64,000 bases of DNA from Luidia sarsii (taxonomy: Eukaryota > Echinodermata > Asteroidea > Paxillosida > Luidiidae). This document shows, one piece after another, positions 13,101 through 24,385 of this stretch. How positions within the stretch are numbered: the first letter of the stretch is position 1; every line of letters starts with the position of its first letter. Made by a program: the position numbers and the translations under genes. Under the pieces are notes generated by a model that worked only from the letters and a program-made list of their open reading frames with translations, was not told where the DNA came from and searched no databases. Where the stretch lies: assembly GCA_949987565.1 (NCBI GenBank), contig OX465111.1:2032494-2096493 (forward strand), written 5' to 3'.

Positions 13101-15765
13101 AGATAGAAAAAAAACGATCCATCGGAACATTGTACACTGACCAGGGAGTGCAACGGGGAAATCAGCACTTGGAAAGCTTTGGCAAGCCAGGAGCAGTTCC
13201 TGAACCTCGCTTTACACCGCCGGGATTAAGATCTTGCCTGATAATGGGCTTATACAGATTGAATGCTATCATCCCCCGTGTATCTATGCCTATCGGTGAC
13301 AAAAGACTTTACACGAACATGCTTCGTCGTATCTGGTATCGGAGCGAAGGCTGAGGATCAGTGAACCTTGGACCTCCACGCGGACGATGTCTGAGATGCA
13401 GAGGAACGTGAGACGCCCTACCGGGTTCAGAGGCCCGTTCGCAATCCGGGGATACCATCCTTTATAGAGTACATTACACACTGAAACAGACTCTGGCTGC
13501 ACTGCAAAGCGAAGTGAACTGAGTGGGCGGACTCTGCACTCAAACCTGTCGATCTTGGGAGGCTAGTTGTATCTTCAGACGTGACAATACGGGTTCAAAC
13601 TCCTTCAAAAAATACCGTCTACAAATGATATACCTGGAACTAGCCACGCCCCCTTATGCGTACAACAATATTATCTTGTTCAAGCCAAACTGAGATAATA
13701 ATTATGACTTGTTTTAACGGAATTTTCCTAAACAGTCTCCGTTGCTTTATGTGAGGAATCATAATGTCGTATGGAATACAGTACCAATAGGGCGTTCTTT
13801 CCACTGTACCTTTCGCTACTTGAAATTAATCCCTGCTACTGAATCCGGATGCTGCATAAAGAGGCATTCACTTAGGACGTGAAGACCTGCTAGTTCCATA
13901 TTCTTGAAATGATTTGTTTTGTGTGTGAACGATTCCGTTGCCCCTTCATATTGCCGGAGCATCAGAGCTGCACTTCATAGACCTTAGTCCACTCTTTTGC
14001 CAGTCACTTGGTAGTCACAAGGCACGGACCTTGTACGCTGACGACGTTACAAAGCCATCTTAGAAGCAAAACGATGATGAAAGTTTCCAAAGCTATGAAC
14101 AAGCTCAAAAAAGACTAATGGGCCGTTCTCTATTGGCATACAGTCGAGGGCGCCCTGCAGACTGATGTCATAATCATGAGGATGCATTGCAAAGAGAACC
14201 CATTATTTGGAGGGTTTCTTACGAAAGTGCCTTTTAAGGTTACTTTAAAGGGGGCGAATTCCAGAGGCAATTTCGATGGGATATTGGAGGCAACTGTCCC
14301 CTATCCTGTTCGTGGGTAGGCGGCGCGATAATGCCGTCTTTGACTTTCATGAACGTGTCCCGGGCCTGGCTCACACGCGACGCGCCGATGATTTATTCAT
14401 GGCAGATGTGAAACCGCTTACACGACGACGCTGTAAGCGTAGGGATCGGCATTCCACCGGTCCGAGAGCTGCGTTATTGGGCGGCGGACTTGACGGGCGG
14501 CTCTCAATCGGTCGCACTCTTACCCCCTCTTCAGACCCGCTGACTGAGCCGTCCGTAGTCGACGCTATGTCCTTCAGAGTGACACCCTTTCTCCACACAT
14601 TCAAACCATCTACTCTCTTTAAATCTTGCTCTTCCTCGTTTCAAAGTATAGACAGAGCTCATAAAGGCGAGTCAGCAAGTCGCAAGTAATTTGATATCAC
14701 GACAATATGGCCAGAGAAAAGAAAACAACGATCAAAGTTTCAAATCTCACAAAAACACGTTCCCAATTTGAAACCTCGAAAAGCAACATGTACTTGGCAG
14801 CGCAATTTCAACCGTCTCTCCTTTCTCAATTTCGTGACAGGACAGCGATAAATCTCTAAAGAAATCCGGTAATCCCAATAGCGACTGGATGATGTGACAG
14901 AATGGGGCAATCGGTTGGGTACCAATGACCGACTCATTTTGATTCTTTTCGGGCGAGGCATGTGAAGACAGGGTTGTCAAAGGATATTTGAGAATGCCAT
15001 ATTGGACTGAGATTGGGGCACCTTTATAGTACGCAAACCAATTAGGATTGAGTGGAATACTACACGCCTGCATTTCAAATCCTTAAATATTTATCTTGGT
15101 AATTCAAACAACTTGTCTATGGGAGCTGCCATGTGTGGGGTCACTGACGTGTAACATCACCAACTTGGTCAAAATTGATTGGATTTCGACACAATGACGG
15201 GAGTAGTCCGAGGATTAGTGGGTGATGCACCGACCTGTCTAGCGATTGCATTCCGTCACCTGATGTGGCTCGACAAAGCCATGGTGTGTGATCTTCCCAC
15301 CTTTTTATTTTGATTCAATGACCTGATGTGGGTATAATATAAGTGATTACCATCACTACCGACTGCTCTCAGTTGATGTGAGATGGCTTTGGGCTTGAAA
15401 GTGATGGCCCCAGCCATTGAGTCCTGTTCGGATTCGTCTACCAAAGGGTACACGCGGGCTGGCATCTTGGGCATACTTTCCCCCCGTCAATTTGACTTTG
15501 GCTTCCCCAGTTAGTACCGGTATTAGTGAGGTACGCACCTTGGTATCAATATCAATAACCACGGGACATTTATGTTCCATCGTAAGTAAAATATCCCTCA
15601 ACTGACCGGACAATAGGCCCCAACGTATCCATGCAGGGGCCTTCGCTGGCACGTGGAATCCGACCATGCCTGAAGGCTTTACCACACAAGCCTCTTTAAT
15701 CCCAGACTAATTTCGACTGGTGCTTAGAGCTATACGGACTTTGAACGGATATTAACACATACTGC
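10176..15765. other. Long non-coding stretch, no gene seen
   Basis: About 5.6 kb with only scattered short frames. The longest (14276-14689, plus, 137 codons) sits in a locally CpG-rich patch but has no recognisable domain and no splice context. The segment around 11700-11830 is also CpG-richer than its surroundings and could be regulatory. I see no repeat copies or RNA genes here. Confidence 0.4.
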
Positions 15766-15962
15766 CCGTGTCTGTCACTGTCTCTCTTCCTATGTGCCCC
15801 TTCCTCCATCACTCTGTCTCTCTCTCTATCTCTGTCTGTCGTCTCTGTTTCTCTCAGTGGCTCTCTCTAACTGATTGGCTGTCACTCAGTCCCTCTGTTC
15901 TCTCTTGTAACTCTCTTTCTAGCCTCTCTTTCCTCTCACCTCTCTCTCTCCCTCTTCAAGCC
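15766..15962. repeat. Pyrimidine-rich (CT)n-like low-complexity tract
   Basis: The plus strand is dominated by imperfect CTCTCT and TGTCTCTC units. The plus-strand frame across it (15768-15980) encodes a Ser/Leu-rich peptide forced by composition. Confidence 0.8.
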
Positions 15963-18734
15963 AAAGTGCACAACTTATAGGCGTCAGACGGATGTTTGGG
16001 GAAGGGGAGGTGAAAACTCCACAACATTCGCTCTCTTCTTAAAGTGGACGGGTTCCGACCTTTTCTCGTTTGCTCTTTCCCTTCCATTACCAACCCAAAC
16101 CAAAAGCACCACGGTTCACTGTAAATAAACCTTTCATTTAAATTATAGTCAAAGAGGCAACCTGCGCCTATAGCCAATACCCAATTCCTATTTCTCCTCC
16201 CTCCCCGTAATCAAATAACAACACCACAGGACAGAGACTCTAGCGATGAATGAAAAAGATGACCGCACCACTCTCTGGAAATCATCGATTCGCTTGTGCA
16301 AACGGGTCAATGAAAGACAGGGTTATTACAGCAACTCTTGCTTGTTTTGGGGCTTCTAATTATCAACTGCATGGAGCCGGATAAGATGACGTGAAGCATG
16401 GCCCTGACACGATCCGTCGGGACGACATTATTGAGAAGCCACCTTTGCCATATGGACGGCCCGTTACTTCAACTTCGCCCGACATGATTAAAAAAAATGA
16501 CGAATGGCCGCGTGCGTATAACCTGAAACGTAAATTTCTCTGTCAAGGATGCTGCTATCCTGATTATGGGCACAAATGCCCCCGTTGCAAGCATTCCCTC
16601 ATGTCAACAACACGTAATAAATTCTAGTAAAATATCATGCTTCGCGTCAGACAGCGCTGCGGACGGCTCTTGATATACGGGCCGTTTTTACATGGAAGTC
16701 TTTTGAAAAAAATATTTCCTGTCTCCCTTGCAAGTAAAATCATTCGGAAACGTTACACGATACCTCAGGCAGCGTGTCAATAAATTTCACGCTTTTCAGC
16801 AGAATCCTAATAGCCACAGTGCATAATGGCAGATCATGTCCGAGATCCCCTTCAAAATTCTCTGAAATGCCTCTAATATTTTTCGACGATAGGGCCTAGT
16901 TGCCACTCCTGACGTGGCCGAAAAATATCAACCCTAAAAATTTGACGAGAGTTGAACCATTCATCTTGTTATGTCTCGACGGGTCCAATTTGATACAAAT
17001 ATTGACTGGCCGCCTATAGAAGGCAAACATTGCAGGAAAAGAGAGATCTGCTGACGGAAGTAGATCATTCCTATCACACCGTCAAGCCGGGTCGTTGGTC
17101 TACCACGCGAGAAACGGTAATACGAGATGCGAGCACTGGTGTGGTTAAGTGATGGGTGACGATGGGTTCGTGTACATTGTCAGCCACTCTGGGCTGAATC
17201 AATAATATAATTTTCTACAGGATGTTAAGTTTACAGAATGACAAAACAGAAAGAAAAAAAAGAAGGGGGAGAGTCAATAGCATATGGATGACCGAAAAAA
17301 ATTCAGACAATGAGAAAACAGGTTGACAGACTACGGTGAGATTAAAAAGAAGGGCACGAAGTATATATTTTTTTATTTTTGATCATTTTACGTCAGTAAG
17401 CATTTTGCATTTTGTGGTCAGCATTTATTTGTACATAGGCTTTAAAAGAGGAGGTGTTTCTCATAGCCTTACTCGACCTTACATCTACATAAGGTCTCTT
17501 GTCAAAAAGATAATCGGTTGAGTGCCGGTTGAATTCATCCGACCGATAAAAATGTCCCGCGGTAGAAAGCCGATTGTACTGGACTCTGTGATGAAAAATA
17601 CACGATGGCTATCCGCTGGAAAGGACATCGGACGGGTCATATCATCTGATACCCAACCGATGATCTTTTTTGACAAGAGTCCTAAGCAAAGTCCTGCTCC
17701 GCTGGAATAGTCATCCACGGTTAAACATGCCTTATTTCTTTGATATAATTGACCGATTGCGCGATGATATCTCGTAACTTATATATTCATTACGTATGGT
17801 CTAGGGTTCAATCTCCGGAATATTCCTCACAGATTTCGAGAAAGAAAAGCCTCGATCGAGCAAACAAGTGCAACAATCATCATGTACTTTACAACAGTGG
17901 TACCTTGATACGGGGGCCGCCATGTTTCTTTTATTATTATTTTTATATATTATAAGCGGAGTTGGTGATTGAAGGTTTTTTCTAAGGAAGGGGAGAAAAG
18001 ACGTACGGAGTGAAGTTTCGCACAGGGTCCTCCCATTCCATGAGCAACCCATGTGCACCGCCAAGTCTGAAAAAAACCCAGTTACTTGTCGACTTCAGTC
18101 TACACTACCGCGCAGCAGTGTTACCAAGGCCAATTAGTTGGCACAATCTGTTTATCGAGTAATGCAAGTCCAGTCCGAGTCATAGTAAGTATGTCCGAGA
18201 CTGCTCTCGTTACCGGTAGTGGACCTTGTTTTACAATTGTATTGGTTGTTAACTTACCTGATGTGAGTAGTCGAGGTTTTGATGTACGATGTCACCCAGC
18301 AATGCAACCTTTGGGTGTCTTCGACTGACCGGTCTGTATTTCTCTGGTAGTGACCTACGAAATGTAATATTTTAGACATCAGTGAGGTAAGAAAAACAAT
18401 ATAGGCCTAGGTTCACTGATGTTTAAGTCTGTCTCCAAACGTGTTCGGACCTCAATCAACTAGTTTTCTTTATTCAACGGGGTGATAATCATCTCATTGG
18501 GGGGACCAATAGCAAATGACATCCCTTATACATTCGGACCAATATTTAACAGGTAACATCTTAATTAAGAATAGGATGTTGCCTCTCATTTCTAAACTTA
18601 AAAGTTTTCCTTGGAGTAATTCCAATTGAATGATTTTGACCAAAATAAACGCAATGGTCTTCGGAATTAAAGCGTCGGGTGTCTCCATTTAGAAAACTAC
18701 AGGTCTTTAAACCGTTACCGATGACAAGTCTGCT
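15963..18734. other. Non-coding, nothing firm
   Basis: No gene is supported. A plus-strand frame at 16391-16627 encodes a C-x2-C...C-x2-C pattern near its end, discussed in the findings, but it starts at GTG and lacks splice context. An AT-rich segment lies at 17220-17420. Other frames are short and featureless. Confidence 0.4.
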
Positions 18735-18886
18735 CACTGAGACAGTGCGCCGTTTGCCAGTAAGCTACTGTCATTAAGCAGTCTTGAGTAAACAATTCCA
18801 GTCAGTATAAGCTGTTTAATGTAAGCTGCTTGAGTCATTGAGCGATTTGCTGGAAATTGGATTTAGTCAATGAGCAGTTTGCTGTT
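18735..18886. repeat. Degenerate short tandem-like repeats (TCATTGAGCAGTTTGCTG type)
   Basis: Related segments such as TCATTGAGCGATTTGCTG (about 18836) and TCAATGAGCAGTTTGCTG (about 18867) recur, with weaker versions upstream from about 18735. Spacing is irregular, so this is a decayed repeat block and not a clean satellite. Confidence 0.4.
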
Positions 18887-19914
18887 CCATCTTACAAAAA
18901 ATGTATTTGAATCGCCTTATAACTAAATTAATGTACGAGTTTTTCTAAGAATGTCTGTCCTAACGGGTCCTTTCCCATTGGCGATGCGCTATGCTTCTCT
19001 CCTCCCTGTGTCTAACGACATATTCAAGAAAGCTCACAGCCTGCCCCTGAGTGCACCGAGCACCCCTTCCCCCTTTACTGAAATCCCAAGATGGTTATTT
19101 TTTTAATTAAATCGCCATTCTCAAGCATACCGTCGGCGGGCGGCTGCGCTATACCGCCCAGCTAGAATTAGATATAGCGGAAGCTCTTTTCAGAAGGCTT
19201 GGTCGTGCCGGCACAGAGGGCTCGGCTAAGGAAAACATAAGGGCGGTGTTGTTTAGGAGAGGGGTGGGGTGGGGAGGAGTGGCGATCGATAGGCAGAGAG
19301 AGGATGCCGCGTTTTCAAGATAGGCGAGCGAGCTGGTGCTTGGCTGAGAACAGTGGCCGATTTTCAGTTCAACTCGACAATCAGAAACCACGACGAAGCC
19401 ATTAGGAGCACAGCGTCATAATCAAGCACGCGGGGTCATGCCCATTCTAGGTTGTATCACTGATACTGTGTACACTGGAAGGGCGGGGTGTCGGTTGTTT
19501 GAACTGAAGACAAATTTACCATTTTTTTAGTCCTTGCTGTAGAGAAAAAGAGTGGGTTTGCTAGCCTTGTTCCCAGGGCAATCATCGCCTCGTGCATTAC
19601 ATTGCACTCGGAAGGGTGCAGTAGCGCATTGGATGCACGAACACGGTGGCAGCTAACATCAGTTCCTCGTGTAGCGCCCATTACACAATGACCTAGCCAA
19701 TTTGCACGGGGATCAATGGCTTCGTGGTGTACTAACATGGCGAGCGTCAGTCGCCTGTGCAGCGCATTTGATAATAAAAAAAATTGCCAATTTGTTTTGA
19801 GAAAGGATGATTGAAAACTGGTATGTTTCGGTTTGCAGTCAAGGGCGGACCGGTGTATAGCTGTGCAAAGTCTCAGGCATGTTTTCACTGAAAATATTGA
19901 AAAATGGCAATGAA
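18887..19914. other. Non-coding, nothing specific
   Basis: No exon is supported. A minus-strand frame of 169 codons (19457-19966) begins inside the neighbouring tRNA-module repeat and has no domain I recognise, so I read it as chance. A CpG-richer patch lies near 19130-19410. Confidence 0.4.
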
Positions 19915-20175
19915 AACTTGGACTGAACCCGAGACCTCTGGATTTGCGTACCAGCGCTCTGACCATCTGAGCTATCCAGCCCTTAGATGTGACCTTCCCA
20001 AATAGTCAACTAGTCTGTGCATGGGTGGGCGCACCAGTCAGAAATATACAGCCTTAACCTGCCCGTATACCCCGGGTTTACCCCCCCCCCCACCCCTGCT
20101 TTCATTCAGATGCAAACAACCAATTGTTGTAAACCTGAATACAGCTGCTGCAGCTCAGGGATCACATAGTGTACT
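19915..20175 (-). repeat. tRNA-module interspersed repeat, copy A
   Basis: On the minus strand the tRNA-like part (19917-19984) has an A box TAGCTCAGATGG (plus positions 19963-19974) and a B box with GGGTTCAGT (19922-19930), the internal promoter elements of RNA polymerase III. D-arm and anticodon-arm pairing are recognisable, but the acceptor stem does not pair, so it is not a functional tRNA. A further ~190 bases on the other side of the tRNA module (19985-20175) are shared with copy C at 38.1 kb, including the blocks AATAGTCAACTAGTCT and a stretch with CAAACAACCA. That marks a dispersed family and not a lone tRNA pseudogene. Most likely a tRNA-derived SINE or a composite non-autonomous element. 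Confidence 0.75.
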
Positions 20176-20825
20176 GAAGATAATGTTAATCAAGGTAGTT
20201 TTCCTTCGAGACTGTAACATCAATACATTTTGGCCTAACGTAGATTCGGGTAACAAGTAAAAGGATTGATACCATCTGGCATGTATCACCATGCTTTGGA
20301 CCTTCCAATAGTGGATGTAGACTGTTCATGAAATTAAGACATTTTGATCTGAAATATGCCAAAAATTCATGACCTTCATTTGTACCAGCATATATATGGA
20401 TTCATGGTTCAGCCGATGATAGCTACTGCTCTTATACAGCCAGCACTTTCTACCAAGTGTAACGATAAGGAGTTTAATTAGAAGAAAAATATTCACATTC
20501 CCTGCATCGTCAATATGCACTTGAAACGTTGGTTGAAAGAATACACAATGGACATTTTGTGTAACCATTGAGTATTCTTGCATTCACCCTTAGTGTGTTG
20601 TGTTGCGTGGCATGTACTTGTTTATATGGACGTAGATCGCACTTTTTTCTTAGTATGACTGGGGTGGAAAAAAAACCGAAAACACCTGTCGTCTTGTCTA
20701 AAGAGAACCGTATTGTGCAGTGTTAATTAAACAACACCCCGAGACTATTTCAATGAGGGTTTACCCAACCCAAATAATGTATACTTTATGCTTAGATACT
20801 TAGTGGCATGCCTGAAAGAGGGTAG
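20176..20825. other. Non-coding, nothing specific
   Basis: AT-rich DNA without exon-like structure or recognised repeat. Confidence 0.45.
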
Positions 20826-20900
20826 TTCTGGCGGGATTCGAACCCTCGAACTCTGAATGTGAGTGCAGAGACCTTAACCACGCGTCCATATAGGCCCTAA
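20826..20900 (-). repeat. tRNA-like relic (Leu/Ser-like SINE head or pseudogene)
   Basis: The minus strand reads GACGCGTGGTTAAGGTC (a D-arm with GAC/GTC stem), then an anticodon-arm-like CTCTG...CAGAG hairpin, then a perfect B box in GGGTTCGAATCCC. The GTGGTTAAGG block is typical of Leu/Ser-type tRNAs. The presumed acceptor strands do not pair, the anticodon loop has ten bases and there is no long variable arm. It is therefore not called as a working tRNA gene. It differs from the tRNA module in copies A-C, so it is a separate element. Confidence 0.6.
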
Positions 20901-20989
20901 TTATAGCTTTTTAAAGTCGTGTGGAGCATTCCTATCTGTAAAGCGGCGGGTACCACAATCATATATTAATCATACATATCGCTTTCTAA

Positions 20990-21243
20990 ACACTGTTTTA
21001 TCCCATTTTCCCCTCTGCCTGCAGTGCACGAGCAGTTGAACATTGCAGAATGGCGAGAAGGTCGCCGCCTGAGGTCCAGTGACAGTCAGCGAGTCGGCTA
21101 GGCAACGCCATCCGTCTGGAATTTCAATTTTCTCCCCTCTTCAATTTTTTTTGTTCGGGGGAAGTCGCCTGTTTCGTCGGAGAGTCTTGTTTTGGAGCTA
21201 TTTGCTTTAGAGTCTCCTGGGAAATATCACAAGTGCCGGCAAA
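20990..21243 (+). promoter_or_regulatory. Putative promoter / 5' UTR of first exon 1a
   Basis: A CpG-rich stretch directly precedes the candidate start codon at 21244. It contains no in-frame ATG between the in-frame stop TAG at 21208-21210 and 21244. The start context is AAAATG with A at -3, acceptable for animals. CTGCAG at about 21020-21025 could also serve as an acceptor, so the exon might begin there instead of at a transcription start. Confidence 0.4.
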
Positions 21244-21306
21244 ATGTCGAAAGCCCAGAAGCGACGACCCACTGTGCGCCGACCGGGCCACCAAGGATCC
21301 AGGAAG
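21244..21306 (+). CDS. Candidate coding exon 1a (alternative N-terminus, basic)
   Basis: Twenty-one codons from ATG, after an in-frame stop at 21208, to a donor AGGAAG|GTAGGT at 21307. The exon ends in phase 0. The peptide begins MSKAQKRRPTVRRPGHQ and is strongly basic, resembling a nuclear localisation or nucleic-acid-binding tail; that is inference from composition. It joins in frame to the 45-base exon at 22223 and could equally join the exon at 63898, which also starts in phase 0. I do not recognise the protein family. Evidence is limited to the open frame, start context, splice donor and CpG-rich leader, so the call is tentative. It may be one of at least two alternative first exons, the other at 47231. 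Confidence 0.5.
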
Positions 21307-22222
21307 GTAGGTCGACAATCCCATTGAATCATTCGCCCTAGTGAGGAATACACTCCATTGTCTCTATCTATCTGTAAGCACCGTTTACTCTGTATTCACA
21401 CATGATAAACCGTGGGATTACTGCTGTGTCGGACGAAACGGGAACGGGGGATGGTTCAGAAGCACGGCTTGGGCTTAGGCTTTGGTTTTGGTGTTGACCT
21501 CATTTCAGGAAATCCAAGTTTGGAAAAAAGAACCATTCCTCGAAAGACAGAAATATTGGCTGCGGTTTTTGCATAATACATTATTCTTTTAATGAATAGA
21601 TATATTGTTTGTCTTATGTTACCTCTTCGTGATCCATGTCTTGTACTTTCGCGCAACAGAGAAAATGGTAAATGAATAAAATGCCAACCACGTAAAGATA
21701 AGTTTTCATCAAGCCTTAGCCAGAGCCCAAGCCATGTGGGTACGAGGGGTTGGGGAAAGTCTGGAGGATACCCTACAGCGGTGTCATTTTTTGGAAAGAA
21801 AAAGGTTTGATAATCATGTGCACGATCTGTGTAAATGTCATTCGATCTTCTGCACTGCAAATGCCAGGCTTTGTGGCTTCGGGTGCGTGTACTGAAATCG
21901 TTCTAAATCAATGAACGATGTCGGAAAGAACCAACAAAGAAACTATTTGTTTTTGCTGGAAGCACCCCACATAACCAATCGTATTACATGTACAGAGAGA
22001 CGGGAAGAAATTAAGCAATCTAAGAAGATTACTCATGTGAAGAATTAATTGAATGCATATACAATTCAAAACAGCTAAACTTGCATACGCTTTCTATTAA
22101 TATGTATGTTAATGATGTAAGTTACGAACATTAAAATCAAATATCATTAAATACTCAGTTCATGGGTGTAGCAAGGCTATTTTAATAATTGTTGTAACAT
22201 CTTCTGTTCTTGCATGCAACAG
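21307..22222 (+). other. Proposed intron between exon 1a and the 45-base exon
   Basis: Begins GTAGGT and ends TTGCATGCAACAG, with a modest pyrimidine content before the acceptor (CTTCTGTTCTTG). Contains no recognised repeat. It would be the only short intron in the gene model, the others exceeding 16 kb. Confidence 0.4.
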
Positions 22223-22267
22223 CCAAATGCCAACCAACATGGCCAACACAATCAGGATAAAATGCAG
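22223..22267 (+). CDS. Candidate 45-base cassette exon, Asn/Gln/His-rich
   Basis: Bounded by CAACAG upstream and GTAAAA downstream. It is 45 bases long, begins and ends in phase 0, and translates to PNANQHGQHNQDKMQ without a stop in the frame set by exon 1a. Phase symmetry means it can be included or skipped without disturbing the downstream frame. The donor is weaker than consensus at its last positions. Polar, low-hydrophobic composition fits an extension of a disordered N-terminal tail. No family is recognised. A 45-base open segment can arise by chance, so confidence rests mainly on the frame agreement and both splice sites. Confidence 0.45.
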
Positions 22268-24229
22268 GTAAAACCAAAAACCCACTTCAATCTGCAGCTC
22301 TGCTCTGCTCGCTGTGATAGAATTAGATTGACATTTTATTTTGTCATTGATATACATGTATATATATTTCGTTCACTGTTGTTGACAATGGCAGATCATG
22401 TGCATTCAGTGCCATCTTACCTGTACCTTCTCTCCTAATCTGACTATTTGCCTGTTAACCACCCCTAACACTATTCAAACTTAACAAGTCTCTTAAAACA
22501 TGTGTATACTTCTAACATTGGTGTGATACTAACAATGTCGAGGGAGAAAGTTCGGATACGTTTTGTGTCGAGCGCAGGTATCGCGTTATCTTTGGCGTTC
22601 CTATAGTAACACTCATCACGGACTATGAAAACATCACCTGGCCTTATTGACAATGACATCGCCCATTACCAGAGAACTCGCATACAAAAAGTGCGTTTTA
22701 CCCATTTGAGATATTCCCGAGGAAACCACGAGCATATTTGACATGGGTATTAAGACGACGAGGGGAGGGGAGGCATGTTGGCTATCACAGGCTCCTTTCT
22801 ACCCCAAATGCCGCCACAGCGCAGAGCAATCAGCCTGATTAGCCTCAACACCATTTGCTTCCCATACGAAGGTCAGCCTGATGACGCTCCCGTTCATTAT
22901 GATGCAGCCATTCATTACATAGTGATTGGGTACACGACTCGCAAAACCTGTTGACTCTAGTTTTAAAGGGTCGGTGGGGTTTGGAGCCGCGTTTGTATAG
23001 TGGCATGCATTAAGGGGGCCGAGGCAATGTGAATTTTGCTCCATAAAGGGAAAATAAGATTAGCGAATGTGTAGCTTCCGAGTGGTAACCGAAGCGTGCA
23101 GTCATGGGTGGACGAGAGACACAAAGACAGGGGCAGGGTGAGATATAGAGAGATACAGATAGGAGTGAGACCTTGCGTGACAAAGAGAGAAACACGGAAA
23201 GAGACAGATGCAAATAAATAGAGAGAAGAAAGAGAAGAAAAAAACAGATACAGAGGGAGGAGAGGGGACAGGGAGACAAAGAGGGAGAGGGAGAGGGGAA
23301 TCAGAGTGACGAGAATGAAAACAAGAAGAGACAAAAAGAGCGATAGAGACACCCAAAGAGAGGAGAAAGATCGAGAGAAGGGGGAAGGAGAGAGTGAGAA
23401 AGACAGTTTTAGGGAAACCCATTTTTATCGGAAGGGCCACTTCCCCGAATGCACCGATTGCGCTACCAATGTTTACATGCCATCACGTGACTTATCTTGG
23501 GTATTTGTGCATCTCATTTGGTGCAGAACAGGAGTGTAAATAAGCAAAGAAGATTTTCATAATTATATTGTCCACATTCTTTCCTGTTCATTTCCATCGT
23601 TGCTCTGTGCCAAATGAGATAAAAAATACCAACAATAAGTAACGTGATGGCATGTGGACAGTGGTAGCGCAGTTTGTCTATATTAGGCGGTGACATTCAG
23701 AGTTTGTAATGTTCTGTAAAATCAAGAACATCGCAGGCATTTGTTTCCAGCACTGGGGTCTTTTTATATTATGTTTAAATCGTTAGAGTGTTCCAAGGGC
23801 TTGTAGTTTCGACCCTATAATGCGGGAGGTTTCCTTGAAATATGTTGAGCTGTTCAAAACATTCTCCTGAAAACGGCGGATTATTTACCAACGGAACGCG
23901 ATCGATGGCATGATTCAAATAATTAATTTCGAATGCTCCTGGATAGGAGATAGGCCTAGTTGTGGTAGAATAAACTGTTTTAGGGTTTGCATCAGTTCAA
24001 ATTAATCGTGCGAGGTACTTCGCTGAATGTACTTACGTTAATGAAAGTTGGAGTCAGAATGTCTAACGCAAATTCGACTTGTCCTGCGAGTACTGATCAC
24101 TATATAGTTTAATACACTGTGGTGCTCTTGATGCTGAAATATTAATAATTCCTCCGACTGAAGTGGCTAACCAACGCTTTGTCTAAAATCAACTCAACAT
24201 TTTAATCAGACGAGCGTAGAAAACAATTT
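22268..24229. other. Non-coding (putative intron) with purine-rich tract
   Basis: No exon is supported. The plus strand is purine-rich (GAGAGACAAAGAGAG-type) from about 23105 to 23405. Its complement produces several overlapping minus-strand Ser/Leu-rich frames (22963-23440), which are composition artefacts. Confidence 0.55.
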
Positions 24230-24385
24230 CTGGACCAGGATTTGATTTCGCTTGAATTCTGAGCTATCCAGCCCTTAGATGGCGGTCTTGCCAAAAAGTC
24301 AACTAGTCTTTGCTGGGGTGGTAGCGCCAGTCAGAAGCATTTAACCAAAAACTACCGTGTATCTTCAGAGCTCACACGATTGTAA
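24230..24385 (-). repeat. tRNA-module interspersed repeat, copy B (truncated)
   Basis: Shares with copies A and C the blocks GAGCTATCCAGCCCTTAGAT (24261-24280) and AGTCAACTAGTCTTTGCTGG (24298-24317), then GCGCCAGTCAGAAGCATT. The A-box half of the tRNA module is kept but the B-box half is decayed or missing, and the distal segment diverges after about 24370. It has the same orientation as copies A and C. Confidence 0.65.

Noticed and set aside
14276..14689. Plus-strand 137-codon frame in a CpG-rich patch
   Set aside because: No domain, no donor/acceptor borders, and a featureless composition.
19457..19966. Minus-strand open frame of 169 codons
   Set aside because: Starts within the tRNA-module repeat, has no recognisable domain or splice context, and no second copy of the frame is seen in the other repeat copies.
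20826..20900. A functional tRNA gene on the minus strand
   Set aside because: A and B boxes are good but the acceptor stem does not pair, the anticodon loop is too long and no variable arm is present. Kept only as a tRNA-like relic.
22963..23440. Three overlapping minus-strand Ser/Leu-rich frames
   Set aside because: They are the complement of a purine-rich tract; composition alone keeps the frames open.
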